From: Sphingobium psychrophilum
GTDB taxonomy: Bacteria > Pseudomonadota > Alphaproteobacteria > Sphingomonadales > Sphingomonadaceae
Direction of reading: 5' to 3'
Assembly: GCF_012927105.1 (NCBI RefSeq)
Contig: NZ_JABBFV010000007.1
Location: 1-64,000, forward strand
Length of the DNA stretch: 64,000 nt
The position numbers and the translations under genes were made by a program. The notes under the pieces are model-generated. The model ran no database searches and was not told the origin of the DNA. It saw only the letters and a program-made list of their open reading frames with translations. Positions 7,292-16,591 of the stretch are shown one piece after another (the stretch's first letter is position 1; the number at the start of each line of letters is the position of its first letter).

Positions 7292-7765
7292 ATGGCCGGC
7301 CCCAATATCGACGACATCGACATGCAGATCCTGGGCGAACTGCAACAGGACGGCAGGATGACCAATGTGGAATTGGCGCGCAAAGTCGGCCTGACCGCCC
7401 CGCCCTGCCTGCGCCGCGTGCGTGCGCTGGAGGAAGCCGGCGCGATCAAATCCTATCATGCCGTCGTCGACCCGGCGATGCTGGGCTATACTATCACCGT
7501 GTTCGCCATGGTCAGCCTGAAAAGCCAGGCGGAAGCCGATCTGAAGGCGTTTCAGGACCATGTCGCATCTCTGCCCGAAGTGCGCGAATGTCATATGCTG
7601 AACGGCGAAATCGACTTCATCCTGAAAGTCGTGGCGCGCGACCTGCAAAGCTTCCAGCAATTCCTGACGTCGAAGCTAACGCCGGCGCCCAATGTGGTCA
7701 GCGTCAAGACGTCGCTGACCATTCGCACATCCAAGAACCAGCCCGGCGTTCCCCTGCCCGTCTGA
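7292..7765 (+). CDS. Lrp/AsnC family transcriptional regulator
   Basis: The 157-residue protein opens with a winged helix-turn-helix (DDIDMQILGELQQDG, then NVELARKVGLTAPPCLRRV), followed by the RAM/AsnC ligand-binding domain with the usual strands (YTITVFAMVSL, FILKVVARDL). Proteins of this family bind amino acids and regulate amino-acid or feast/famine genes as dimers and octamers. The gene is divergent from the histidine kinase and ends in a hairpin that overlaps its stop codon. Its regulon cannot be told from sequence. Confidence 0.9.
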   Translation: MAGPNIDDIDMQILGELQQDGRMTNVELARKVGLTAPPCLRRVRALEEAGAIKSYHAVVDPAMLGYTITVFAMVSLKSQAEADLKAFQDHVASLPEVRECHMLNGEIDFILKVVARDLQSFQQFLTSKLTPAPNVVSVKTSLTIRTSKNQPGVPLPV

Positions 7766-7780
7766 ACCCAGACGGGCAGG
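7753..7780 (+). terminator. Hairpin overlapping the stop codon of the lrp-like gene
   Basis: CCTGCCCGTCTG and CAGACGGGCAGG form a perfect 12-bp stem around an AACC loop, with the TGA inside the stem. A second small GCCGGC repeat follows directly. It separates two convergent genes and can act in both directions. There is no strong T tract. Confidence 0.55.
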
Positions 7781-7792
7781 AAGCCGGCACGG

Positions 7793-9043
7793 TCAGCCGG
7801 CCTTGCGATCCTGATGCTGCGCCCAGGCGGTCCAGAAGCCCGCAATCGCACTCCAAGGACCGCTCACCTGCGCCAGGGTCGCCTGGGCGTTGGGCAGGTC
7901 GCCAGACCGCGCCAGCGCCACGCCCAACCGCGCATTGGCGCGCCCTTCGTCAACCCCGCCCTTGGTCAGCGCCAGTCGATATTGCTCGACCGCCTGCGGG
8001 AATTGGCCGAGCGAGAAATAGCTGTCCGCGACGGCCAGCGCATCCTTACCGTTGCCTGCCGCCGCAGCCTTTTTCGCCATGGCCGGCAAAGCGACGATTT
8101 CCTTGGTCGCCTTGGGCGTGACGCTCTTGAGCAACTGGCTGGTCACGCTCTGGGTGGAGGTCAGCTTACCCGCCTTGCGGCCGGATTCGATGATCGCCTT
8201 GGCTTCGGAATAATAGCCTGATTTCTCGGCCGCCTGCGCATAGGCCTGATAGTCCCGCTCGCTCGCCATCGCGCCATTGGCCGCCTGCAGACGATAAAGA
8301 TCGAGTTGTAGTTGCGGCTCCAGTTCGGCCGCCGACTGGTAATTGACCAGCGCTGACCGCCACTCCTCCTTGCCATCCCGCTGGTTCAGCCGGTCGCGAT
8401 AGAGTTGCCCGACGTCGGTCCAGTCGCCAGCCTGATAGGCCATGGAGATCGCCCGATCGATCCATGCCAGCGGCACCGGCTGACCCGATGCCTTCTGACG
8501 GGCGATAGCCTCCTGCACGAAGGGGCGGGCTTCCTTGGGCTTGTTGCGGCGCAGGGCGATATCGGCGCGCAACATGGTCGCGTCGATGCCGTCATAACCC
8601 AGGGTCTTGGCGTAATCGAGTTGCGCGGTGGCATCCGTATAATTGCCGACCATGTAGGACAGATAGGCCGCGACATAGCGCAGCCGCGGCGCTTCGCTGC
8701 GCGGCAGAGCGGTTGTCTTGAACATGTCGGTCAGTGCGATGCGTTCGGCCTGCACATCGCGGCGTTGCGCCGCGAGTTGGAAGCGCATGCCCGCCGCTAC
8801 ATAGGATTCGAAATCATTGGTGGGGCTGAGCGATGCGATACGCGCGCTGGCCGTCGCCGCGTCGCGCGCCTTCAGCGCGGTTTCGGCAGCCTGCGCTTCG
8901 GCGCGAAAGGCGTCGGACATCTCGATCGGCGGGCCAGCCACCACCGGCACTTTCTTTTTCGCTGCTACAGGGGTTGCCGCCATAGCGAAAGCAGCCGCCA
9001 GCGCCGCCAGCGGCAGACGGGAAATCTTGATATCGATGCGCAT
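7793..9043 (-). CDS. Exported helical-repeat (TPR-like) protein, paralogue 2
   Basis: The 416-residue protein starts at ATG 9043 with a Sec signal peptide (RLPLAALAAAFAMAATPVAA), then repeated Ala-rich helical pairs of TPR type across the whole length. I recognise no enzyme motif. It shares layout and several segments with its upstream neighbour (KSGYYSEAKAIIESGRKAGKL here, KTGIYGEVKTAIDAGRSKGVL there; YRLALTKGGVDEGRANARLG against FELAKQKGGVEADEINSRLG). The two genes arose by tandem duplication and both products should be periplasmic. Their function is unknown. Confidence 0.75.
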   Translation of the reverse strand: MRIDIKISRLPLAALAAAFAMAATPVAAKKKVPVVAGPPIEMSDAFRAEAQAAETALKARDAATASARIASLSPTNDFESYVAAGMRFQLAAQRRDVQAERIALTDMFKTTALPRSEAPRLRYVAAYLSYMVGNYTDATAQLDYAKTLGYDGIDATMLRADIALRRNKPKEARPFVQEAIARQKASGQPVPLAWIDRAISMAYQAGDWTDVGQLYRDRLNQRDGKEEWRSALVNYQSAAELEPQLQLDLYRLQAANGAMASERDYQAYAQAAEKSGYYSEAKAIIESGRKAGKLTSTQSVTSQLLKSVTPKATKEIVALPAMAKKAAAAGNGKDALAVADSYFSLGQFPQAVEQYRLALTKGGVDEGRANARLGVALARSGDLPNAQATLAQVSGPWSAIAGFWTAWAQHQDRKAG

Positions 9044-9061
9044 GGGCCGCCCCGGCCTCCC

Positions 9062-9095
9062 CCAGAATAATAGTCGTTCCAGAATAATAGTCGTT
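9062..9095. repeat. Perfect 17-bp tandem direct repeat
   Basis: CCAGAATAATAGTCGTT occurs twice with no gap between the two secreted-protein genes, in the leader of the downstream one. It could be a binding site pair or simple slippage. No known operator matches it. Confidence 0.9.
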
Positions 9096-9099
9096 AAAG

Positions 9100-9132
9100 C
9101 GCATGGGCGCGCGGCAACCGCGCGCCCATGCG
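9100..9132 (-). terminator. 15-bp perfect hairpin after the first repeat-protein gene
   Basis: CGCATGGGCGCGCGG and CCGCGCGCCCATGCG are perfect complements around a CAA loop, three bases after the stop of the upstream paralogue on the minus strand. Only a short TTT follows, so termination may be partial and the downstream paralogue could still be co-transcribed. Confidence 0.65.
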
Positions 9133-9135
9133 TAA

Positions 9136-10410
9136 TCACGCGCCCTTGGTGCCCAGATAGGCGAGCCACAGGCCAGCCACCTGCTTGCGCGAACCGGCCT
9201 GCACCGCTTCGAACGCGGCCTTCGCGCCCGCGTTGTCGCCGCCCAGCGTTTTAGCGATGCCAAGGCGCGAGTTGATCTCGTCCGCTTCCACGCCGCCCTT
9301 CTGCTTGGCGAGTTCGAACATGGCGGCAGCCTTGGTATAATCGCCATAGCCCAGATAGGCGTCGCCAGTGGCCGCGGCGATCTTGCCATTGGCGGCCTTT
9401 TGCGCATCGGCTTCCGCCGCGCCCAGCGTGCTCTTGTCGCCCGCGATCTTGGGCACGGCGGTCTGATAGAGGTCAGCGCCCTGGGTCGCGCTCAGCACGC
9501 CCTTGGACCGACCGGCGTCGATGGCGGTCTTGACCTCTCCATAGATGCCGGTCTTCGACGCCATTTCGGCATATTCGGTATAATCGGCCGCAATGACCAG
9601 ACCGCCGGAAACCGACAGAAGGCGCAGGACGTCGAGATTCTCGCGGTTCGAAATATTGGGATTGGCGCGCTGGAACAGGCGCACCAGCGTCCGCAGATTC
9701 TGGCCGCTGGGTTCAGCCTGATAGGCCATCTTCGCCCATTCGGTCACGTCCGGCAGCTTGGCCGCCTCGGCCCGGCTGACACCGATCTGATACCATTGGG
9801 CCGGAACCTGTTGGCCCGCAGCCTTCATCGCGTCGGCCGCGGCCTTCAGCGCCGTCAGACCCTGTTGGTTGAAGCCGCGCGCAGGCTCGACCGAACCATT
9901 GCCAGTGCCGGCTTTCCCGAAATAGGCCTGGGCGATCGTGGGCTGCACCGATTCCGCCTTGTAACCTGCCGCAAGCGCCGCTTGGCCGCGCTGGATCGCG
10001 ACGTCGTAATTCTTGGCAGCCATCGCCTGATCGGCGGCGATCGCATTGAACTGGCCAGCCTGTTCGGGCGGGGTCAGGCCGCTGTCGAGCATCTGGTTGA
10101 GCGCTTCGCCCTGCAATGCGGTATCCTTGGCCCCGATCGAGGTGTTCAGCTTGATCGCGCCGATCTGATATTTGTCGTCATTGGACGTGGCCTTGCTGTC
10201 CGCTTCGGCGAGCGCAGCCTTTGCACCGGCGAAATCCTGGGCTTCTGCGGCCTTCTGCGCGGTTTGCAGCGCCTTTATGACGTCAGGCGACACGTTGAGC
10301 TTTGGACCAGCCTTCTTTTCTTCCTTCTTCGCGGCGAAGGCAGGCGCGCTGATCGCGCCACCGGTCATCGCCAAAGCCAGCGCGAGCGCCACCGGGGTAA
10401 CAAAACGCAT
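9136..10410 (-). CDS. Exported helical-repeat (TPR-like) protein, paralogue 1
   Basis: The 424-residue protein starts at ATG 10410, eight bases after an AGGAGA site (two earlier ATGs are too close to it). It has a Sec signal peptide (MRFVTPVALALALAMTGGAI, cleavage near APAFAA), a lysine-rich linker and Ala-rich helical repeats. It is a paralogue of the next gene. A 9-bp hairpin (10430-10453) lies in its leader. Such proteins are frequent and uncharacterised in sphingomonads; periplasmic scaffold or cell-envelope roles are guesses. Confidence 0.75.
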   Translation of the reverse strand: MRFVTPVALALALAMTGGAISAPAFAAKKEEKKAGPKLNVSPDVIKALQTAQKAAEAQDFAGAKAALAEADSKATSNDDKYQIGAIKLNTSIGAKDTALQGEALNQMLDSGLTPPEQAGQFNAIAADQAMAAKNYDVAIQRGQAALAAGYKAESVQPTIAQAYFGKAGTGNGSVEPARGFNQQGLTALKAAADAMKAAGQQVPAQWYQIGVSRAEAAKLPDVTEWAKMAYQAEPSGQNLRTLVRLFQRANPNISNRENLDVLRLLSVSGGLVIAADYTEYAEMASKTGIYGEVKTAIDAGRSKGVLSATQGADLYQTAVPKIAGDKSTLGAAEADAQKAANGKIAAATGDAYLGYGDYTKAAAMFELAKQKGGVEADEINSRLGIAKTLGGDNAGAKAAFEAVQAGSRKQVAGLWLAYLGTKGA

Positions 10411-10429
10411 GATCATCATCTCCTCTGAG

Positions 10430-10453
10430 CGCCTGATGGGGGGACATCAGGCG
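10430..10453 (-). promoter_or_regulatory. Leader hairpin before paralogue 1
   Basis: CGCCTGATG and CATCAGGCG form a perfect 9-bp stem with a C-rich loop on the minus strand, ending just before the AGGAGA ribosome-binding site. It leaves that site free and so more likely stabilises the mRNA than blocks translation. Confidence 0.4.
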
Positions 10454-10690
10454 ACTTTTCTCGGTTGAGCGCCGATTAGGGGTCGGCGCGTGAATGGCCA
10501 TTGAACAAGCCGATATCGTCGGACTTTGCAACCGTTATACAGCCACTTCGTTCCACTTGCGAACACATCCGCTCCCTGTAACGTCCTGGTTGCACATGCG
10601 GGCGCGCGGGCTTGGCCAAGGGGTGACAGATTTGTTTCGCTCGGCTAGGGGTTGAGCAACAGAATCCATCCTGAAAAAAAGAGAATCGCA

Positions 10691-13369
10691 TTGACCGACG
10701 AGACTGTCCTCGCCGACCCTTCGGACATCAGCCCCATCTCCATCGTGGAGGAGATGAAGGCAAGCTATCTCGATTACGCCATGTCCGTCATCGTGGCGCG
10801 CGCCCTGCCGGACGTGCGCGACGGGTTGAAGCCGGTTCATCGCCGCATTCTTTTCTCCGCCCAGGAATCGGGTTTCGTCTACAACCGCCCCTATCGCAAG
10901 TCCGCGCGCTTGGTCGGTGAAGTCATGGGTAAGTATCACCCGCATGGCGACAGTTCGATCTACGACGCCTTGGCGCGCATGACGCAGGACTGGTCGATGC
11001 GGGTGCCGCTGATCGACGGCCAGGGTAACTTCGGTTCCATGGACCCCGATCCGCCAGCCGCCATGCGCTATACCGAAGCGCGCCTGGCGAAGGTCGCGAC
11101 CGCGTTGCTGGACGATCTGGACAAGGACACGGTCGACTTCACGCCCAACTATGACGCGTCGGAAAGCGAGCCGCAGGTTTTGCCCGCGCGCTTCCCCAAC
11201 CTGCTGGTCAACGGCGCAGGCGGCATCGCGGTCGGCATGGCGACCAATATCCCGCCGCATAATTTGGGCGAAGTGCTGCGCGCCTGCCTCGCCTATATCG
11301 ATAACCCGGCGATCACGACCGACGAACTGATCGCGATCGTCCCCGGTCCCGATTTCCCGACAGCACCGCTGATCCTGGGCCAGTCGGGCGCGCGCAGCGC
11401 CTATCATACCGGGCGCGGCTCCATCATGATGCGCTCGCGCCATGTGATCGAAAGTGGACGCGGCGACCGGGAATCCATCGTCCTGACCGCCATCCCTTAC
11501 CAGGTCGGCAAGAACGGCCTGGTCGAAAAGATTGCCGAAGCCGCCAAGGACAAGCGGATCGAGGGCATTAGCGACATTCGCGACGAATCGAACCGCGAAG
11601 GCGTGCGGATCGTCATGGACCTGAAGCGCGACGCGACGCCGGAAGTCGTGCTGAACCAGTTGTGGCGCAACACGCCTGCCCAGTCGAGCTTCCCGGCCAA
11701 TATGCTGGCGATCCGCGGGGGCCGCCCCGAATTGCTGGGCCTGCGCGAGATTATCGAAGCTTTCGTCAAGTTCCGCGAAGAGGTCATCACCCGTCGCACC
11801 AAGTTCGAACTGAACAAGGCGCGTGACCGCGCGCATATCTTGCTGGGCCTGGTCGTCGCGGTCAGCAACCTGGACGAGATGGTCAAGATCATCCGCGGAT
11901 CGTCCAGCCCCGCCGAAGCGCGCGAAAAGCTGTTGGCGATCGAATGGCCGATCGGCGAGATCGCGCCTTACCTGCGCCTGGTCGAAGCAATCGAGAGTGA
12001 CGTCCATGGCGACGTCTACAAACTGTCGGACATTCAGGTCCGTGCGATCCTGGACCTGCGCCTGCATCGCCTGACGGCGCTCGGCCGTGACGAGATCGGC
12101 AAGGAACTGTCCGAACTGGCCGAAGCGATTGCCGAATATCTGGCGATCCTGGGCGACCGGGTTAAGCTTTATGCGGTGATGCGCGAAGAGTTGGAGGCGA
12201 TCGAAAAGGAATTTGCGACCCCGCGCCTGTCGGAAATCACCGCCGCTGCCGACGGGATAGAAGACGAGGATCTGATCGAGCGCGAAGAGATGGTCGTCAC
12301 CGTCACCGTGCAAGGCTATATCAAGCGCACCCCGCTCGAAAGCTTCCGCGCGCAGGCGCGCGGCGGCAAGGGCCGGTCCGGCATGGCGACCAAGGATGAG
12401 GACGCCGTCACCGAAATGTTCGTGACGTCGACCCATACGCCGGTGCTGTTCTTCTCGACCGCCGGCAAGGTCTATCGCATGAAAGTGTGGCGCCTGCCCG
12501 AAGGCGGCCCAGCGACGCGCGGACGGCCGATGGTCAATCTGCTGCCGCTCGGCCCCGGCGAAACCATCCGCACCGTGCTGCCGCTGCCCGAGGATGAGGA
12601 TAGCTGGAAGGACCTGCATGTCATGTTTGCGACTGCGAACGGGACAGTTCGCCGCAATAGCATGGATGCCTTTGCCAACGTGCCCAGCAACGGCAAGCTA
12701 GCGATGCGCTTCGACGAAGGCAGCGACGATCGCCTGATCGGCGTGGCGCTGCTGACCGAGGAGGATGACGTCCTGCTCGCCACCCGCCAGGGCAAGGCGA
12801 TCCGCTTCGCCGCGACCGACGTCCGGGAATTCCAGAGCCGCACCTCGACCGGTGTGCGCGGCATGACGCTAAAGGACGATGACGAGGTTATTTCCCTGTC
12901 GATCCTCAAGGGCTTCGACGCTACCCCGGACGAACGCGAGGCCTATCTGCGCGCCGCGCCGTGGAAGGATAATGACGCGGAATCGACCCTGCCGGCCGAA
13001 CGCGCCGCGCAATTTGCCGCGGCGGAACAGTTCATCCTGACCGTTTGCACAAATGGCTATGGCAAGCTGTCGTCCGCTTATGATTATCGCCGCACAGGCC
13101 GTGGTGGTCAGGGCATCACCAATATCGACAATATCGCCCGCAACGGGTCGGTCGTCGCCAGTTTCGCCGCCACCCAGGCGGACCAGTTGATGCTGGTCAC
13201 CGACCAGGCCAAGTTGATCCGCATGGGCCTCGACAGCCTGCGCGTCATCAGCCGCAATTCGGCGGGCGTCCGCCTGTTCGATGTGGCCAAGGACGAGCAT
13301 GTCGTGAGCGCCGCCAAGATCGAGGAAAGCGAAGAGGCCGAACCGACCGAGGCAACACCGGACGCATGA
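10691..13369 (+). CDS. gyrA: DNA gyrase subunit A
   Basis: The 892-residue GyrA cuts and rejoins DNA in the A2B2 gyrase that introduces negative supercoils. I chose the TTG at 10691 because homologues start [12 protein letters not shown]; another in-frame TTG at 10652 is less likely. The quinolone-resistance region reads [10 protein letters not shown], with Ser88 and Asp92 matching E. coli Ser83 and Asp87, so it is the susceptible form. The catalytic Tyr is about Tyr127 ([10 protein letters not shown]). The C-terminal beta-pinwheel carries the GyrA box-like QARGGKG near 12355-12375. It overlaps the next gene by four bases. Confidence 0.97.
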   Translation: MTDETVLADPSDISPISIVEEMKASYLDYAMSVIVARALPDVRDGLKPVHRRILFSAQESGFVYNRPYRKSARLVGEVMGKYHPHGDSSIYDALARMTQDWSMRVPLIDGQGNFGSMDPDPPAAMRYTEARLAKVATALLDDLDKDTVDFTPNYDASESEPQVLPARFPNLLVNGAGGIAVGMATNIPPHNLGEVLRACLAYIDNPAITTDELIAIVPGPDFPTAPLILGQSGARSAYHTGRGSIMMRSRHVIESGRGDRESIVLTAIPYQVGKNGLVEKIAEAAKDKRIEGISDIRDESNREGVRIVMDLKRDATPEVVLNQLWRNTPAQSSFPANMLAIRGGRPELLGLREIIEAFVKFREEVITRRTKFELNKARDRAHILLGLVVAVSNLDEMVKIIRGSSSPAEAREKLLAIEWPIGEIAPYLRLVEAIESDVHGDVYKLSDIQVRAILDLRLHRLTALGRDEIGKELSELAEAIAEYLAILGDRVKLYAVMREELEAIEKEFATPRLSEITAAADGIEDEDLIEREEMVVTVTVQGYIKRTPLESFRAQARGGKGRSGMATKDEDAVTEMFVTSTHTPVLFFSTAGKVYRMKVWRLPEGGPATRGRPMVNLLPLGPGETIRTVLPLPEDEDSWKDLHVMFATANGTVRRNSMDAFANVPSNGKLAMRFDEGSDDRLIGVALLTEEDDVLLATRQGKAIRFAATDVREFQSRTSTGVRGMTLKDDDEVISLSILKGFDATPDEREAYLRAAPWKDNDAESTLPAERAAQFAAAEQFILTVCTNGYGKLSSAYDYRRTGRGGQGITNIDNIARNGSVVASFAATQADQLMLVTDQAKLIRMGLDSLRVISRNSAGVRLFDVAKDEHVVSAAKIEESEEAEPTEATPDA

Positions 13370-13713
13370 GCGACCTTTTCGCCTACAAGGTGCTGACGGC
13401 GGCGCAATATGACCAGTTCAAGGCCGACGGCGTGTTCAAGGGCGCACCGATCGACCTGAGCGATGGTTATATCCATATGTCGACCCGCGATCAGGCGGCC
13501 GAAACGGTGGCCAAGCATTTCGCCGGGCAGGATCGGCTGGTCATGCTGATGATCGATCTGGCGCCGTTCGGCGACGCGGTACGATGGGAGGAATCGCGCG
13601 GCGGCGCGCTGTTCCCGCACCTTTATGCCGACCTGCCGATCGGCGCGGTCGCGGGCAAGGTCGTGCTGCGCATCGGCGACGATGGGCGGCATCAGTTTCC
13701 GGCGGGATTTTAA
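13366..13713 (+). CDS. DUF952 family protein
   Basis: The 115-residue cytosolic protein shows the DUF952 pattern: YKVLTAAQYDQFKADG near the start, the DGYIHMSTRDQ block and the C-terminal FPHLYADLP motif. The family is widespread and has an ADP-ribosyltransferase-like or RES-like small fold, but no proven activity that I can state. Its ATG overlaps the gyrA stop (ATGA), so it is translated with gyrA. Confidence 0.85.
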   Translation: MSDLFAYKVLTAAQYDQFKADGVFKGAPIDLSDGYIHMSTRDQAAETVAKHFAGQDRLVMLMIDLAPFGDAVRWEESRGGALFPHLYADLPIGAVAGKVVLRIGDDGRHQFPAGF

Positions 13714-13757
13714 CCCCGGAAACGGGCTTTCGATCTGTTCGCTCTAACGGTGATTGA

Positions 13758-14873
13758 TTAGCGGGTGCGTTCCATATGCACCACCCGGCCGCGCCGGACG
13801 CGATAGTCCCAGCCGCCCCAGCGGATATGGTTGGACATGACCGCCATCGCCTGCACCGCCAGATGCGCCCATGTCACCGCGAACGGTGCCGCCATGTCCC
13901 ACAGCAGCGATCGCCGTGCCTTTGCCGCCTGTTCCGGCTCCAGCACCGCGCCGATGATGGAGCGGCGCACCAGCGCCCGGCTCCACGCTGCGCCATAGCC
14001 GATCGTCACCGCGATCCATCCGCCCCAGCCCAGCGCCCAGGCCCAAGCCCCGGCCTGCACCGCCACCACCCCGGTCGCCAGGCCCCACATACCGATGCTG
14101 TTGGTGGCGATATGGCGATATTGGCGAACGCCGAAATCCAGCAGGTCGGCCATCCGCCCTTCCAGCGGGCTGGCAACCAGCAGGTCGCGCACCGGCCGCA
14201 GCCGCAATTTCGCGCGCCAACCTGCGAGGCCAATCGTCATGTCGTCGGACAGACGACCGGCCAGCGCCTCGTCCAGATCCAGCCGGTCCGCCACAACCCG
14301 CGTCAAGGCCATCGCCCCGCCCCAGGGCATGGTCGCGCTGGCGAAGCGCGGCAGCGTCGCCAACTGCAACTCGACCGCGCCGACCAGCGTCGCCATCGCC
14401 CCGCGTTCCGGCAGCAGCAGGCGATAGCCGGTGACGATATCGGCCTTGCCCCGCACCAGTGGGAAGAGCAATCGCCCGACCAGCCGCACCGGCGGCTCGA
14501 TATCGGCGTCGATGAAGATCAGGTAGCGATCGTCGGCACGTAAAGCCCGCAGCGCCGCGCGCAGCTTGTGGACCTTGCGCCCCTCACCCTGTGCCATGCC
14601 CGCTGCGACGAGTTGCACCCAGTCGCCTTCGCGCGCCGCCAGCGCGTCGGCCGCCGGGCAGGTGCCCGACGTCGCCAGCAAAAGCCGGAACGACGCGCTT
14701 TGGGCCTTCAGCCGCGCGATCAGCGCATCGCCGCCATCCCAATCGTCACGGACGCTAAGGATCACGACTACGCCATCGGGCGCTTCTTCCTGCCGGTCCA
14801 TCGGCAGATGGTGCCTGTAATGAAGCACGCCTGCCAGCGTCAGCATCTGGAGGATGATCCAGAACCAGATCAT
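13758..14873 (-). CDS. Membrane glycosyltransferase (GT2/GT21, ceramide glucosyltransferase-like)
   Basis: From ATG 14873 the protein has 371 residues; a GTG at 14900 is possible. An N-terminal membrane helix (WFWIILQMLTLAGVL) precedes a GT-A domain with the DxD motif (FIDADIEPP, Asp122/Asp124), a DDMTIGLAGW acceptor-side motif and QYRHI in place of the Q-x-x-RW of processive GT2 enzymes. More membrane segments follow. These features match GT21 enzymes that glycosylate ceramide or hopanoid lipids. Sphingomonads use glycosphingolipids in the outer membrane instead of LPS, so a lipid role is attractive but unproven. It is divergent from an acyltransferase gene. Confidence 0.7.
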   Translation of the reverse strand: MIWFWIILQMLTLAGVLHYRHHLPMDRQEEAPDGVVVILSVRDDWDGGDALIARLKAQSASFRLLLATSGTCPAADALAAREGDWVQLVAAGMAQGEGRKVHKLRAALRALRADDRYLIFIDADIEPPVRLVGRLLFPLVRGKADIVTGYRLLLPERGAMATLVGAVELQLATLPRFASATMPWGGAMALTRVVADRLDLDEALAGRLSDDMTIGLAGWRAKLRLRPVRDLLVASPLEGRMADLLDFGVRQYRHIATNSIGMWGLATGVVAVQAGAWAWALGWGGWIAVTIGYGAAWSRALVRRSIIGAVLEPEQAAKARRSLLWDMAAPFAVTWAHLAVQAMAVMSNHIRWGGWDYRVRRGRVVHMERTR

Positions 14874-14925
14874 GATGTTCGCACGCCCCTTTACCGTCAC
14901 TTATGCTGCTGTATGACTCTCCACC

Positions 14926-15798
14926 ATGCTGTCCAATCCCTTTCTCTTCACCCTGTTGCGTTTGCTGCCCGCGCGACTGGCGTCCTGGCTCGGCGGATGG
15001 CTCTCGGCGCATGTCGCGCGGCCCCGGATGAAACTTCGCGATGCCCGCGCGCGCGCCAATCTGGCCCTGCTGCGGCCCGATCTGGACGAGGCGGAGCGGG
15101 AGCGGATATTGACGCGGCGCTGGGAAAATATCGGACGGACGCTGGGCGAACTGGCCAATATCGACCGGCTGGTCAGCCCCCACCATGTCAGGGTGCAGGA
15201 TGCGGCGGGCTATCAGGCGGTGCTGGACATGCCCGGACCGATGATTTTCCTGACGACCCATATCGGCAATTGGGATCTGATGGCCGCGCATCTGAAGGCC
15301 GCGACCGACCGACCGCCGCTTGGCGTCTATGACCCGCCCGACAATGAAAGAGTGGCGGCGCAGCTCAAGCGCGCGCGGCAAAGCTATATGGGCGAGGCGA
15401 TCACGGGCAGCGGCGGCGCGGCACGCGGAATAGTGCGCCACCTGACCAAGGATCGGGCGATGCTCTATATTTTGGTCGATGAGCGGCGCGATGGCCAGGT
15501 CTGGTTCCCGCGCTTTGGCCGCGCCCTGCCGCCATCGGGCAATCTGTCGGTCGCGCTGCGGCTGGCGCGCAAGTCGGGTGCGCGCTTCACGCCCTTCTAT
15601 CTCGCCCGCACCGGCGGCCCGCATTTCGACCTGCACTGGCATCCGCCGCTCGATCCGGCGCAGATGAGCGATGACGCGATCGTCGCTACCGTGGACGATT
15701 ATCTGGGCAAGGCCTCTATCGCTCATGCCGACGAATGGCTGGCGCTGCACGATATGGACCTGACCTTGCCCGGCCATGGCCCAGTCCTGCCGCTATGA
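14926..15798 (+). CDS. LpxL/HtrB-family acyltransferase
   Basis: The 290-residue protein carries the HX4D catalytic motif (THIGNWD, His112-Asp117) of lysophospholipid/lipid A lauroyl-type acyltransferases, a hydrophobic N-terminus for membrane attachment, and the later DERRDGQVWFPRFGR substrate block. In most Gram-negatives such enzymes add secondary acyl chains to lipid A. Sphingomonads are known for lacking LPS, so the acceptor here may be another lipid. It lies back to back with the GT21-like gene. Confidence 0.8.
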   Translation: MLSNPFLFTLLRLLPARLASWLGGWLSAHVARPRMKLRDARARANLALLRPDLDEAERERILTRRWENIGRTLGELANIDRLVSPHHVRVQDAAGYQAVLDMPGPMIFLTTHIGNWDLMAAHLKAATDRPPLGVYDPPDNERVAAQLKRARQSYMGEAITGSGGAARGIVRHLTKDRAMLYILVDERRDGQVWFPRFGRALPPSGNLSVALRLARKSGARFTPFYLARTGGPHFDLHWHPPLDPAQMSDDAIVATVDDYLGKASIAHADEWLALHDMDLTLPGHGPVLPL

Positions 15799-15846
15799 TC
15801 CCTCGGCCATGTGACTTGGCGACGGATCGCCGCTAAAGCGCGGGAC

Positions 15847-16491
15847 ATGTCCCGACTCACGATCAAGATTTGCGGCTTGTCCACGCCCGAAACGGTGGGC
15901 GCGGCGGTCAGCGCTGGGGCGAGCCATATCGGCTTTGTCCATTTCGCCAAAAGCCCGCGCCATGTCGAGGCCGACCAGATTCGCGGCCTCGCCGCCCATG
16001 CCCCCGCCCATATCGAAAAGGTCGGCGTCGTCGTCGATCCGACCGACGAGATGCTGGGCGAACTGGTCGGCACCGGGGCGCTCACCGCGCTGCAATTGCA
16101 TGGCAAGGAGAGCCCGCAGCGCGTCGCCGCCATCCGCCAGCGGTTCGGCCTGCCGGTGTGGAAGGCGATAGCGGTCAAGACCCGCGCCGATATCGATGGC
16201 GCCACCGCCTATGTGGGCGCGGCCGACCTGTTGCTGTTCGACGCCAAGACGCCAGACGGCGCGGCGCTGCCCGGCGGCATGGGGCTTCGCTTCGACTGGA
16301 CGCTGCTGCGCGGCCTGGCCATCCCGGCCCTATGGGGGCTGTCTGGCGGTCTTTCGAGCGACAATGTGGTGGAAGCGATCCGTATCAGCGGCGCGCCCCT
16401 GATCGATGTTTCTTCCGGCGTCGAAAGCGCGCCGGGCATCAAGAGTGTGGACAAGATCATGGCCTTCTGCAAAGCGGTGTCCGCATGTTGA
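15847..16491 (+). CDS. trpF: Phosphoribosylanthranilate isomerase
   Basis: TrpF isomerises N-(5'-phosphoribosyl)anthranilate in tryptophan synthesis. The 214-residue single-domain barrel shows the N-terminal KICGL motif with the catalytic Cys (Cys9), the LQLHGKE strand, and the C-terminal [13 protein letters not shown] block containing the catalytic Asp and phosphate-binding loop. The start is ATG 15847. It is first in the run trpF-trpB-trpA-accD-folC, the common alphaproteobacterial order. Confidence 0.95.
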   Translation: MSRLTIKICGLSTPETVGAAVSAGASHIGFVHFAKSPRHVEADQIRGLAAHAPAHIEKVGVVVDPTDEMLGELVGTGALTALQLHGKESPQRVAAIRQRFGLPVWKAIAVKTRADIDGATAYVGAADLLLFDAKTPDGAALPGGMGLRFDWTLLRGLAIPALWGLSGGLSSDNVVEAIRISGAPLIDVSSGVESAPGIKSVDKIMAFCKAVSAC

Positions 16492-16591
16492 CGCAGACAT
16501 CCTTCGTGATGCGCATCGGACAACGATGGCGCTGATCGCTTCCTTTTCATCGAAGCGAACGCCCAACTCTGTCCCCGGAAAGACTGAAACC

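Noticed and set aside
10535..12619. 694-residue antisense frame over gyrA
   Set aside because: It is a high-GC shadow of the gyrA frame with no family likeness. The same applies to the 510-residue frame opposite aroA (30210-31742) and the 691-residue frame opposite lon (57276-59351).
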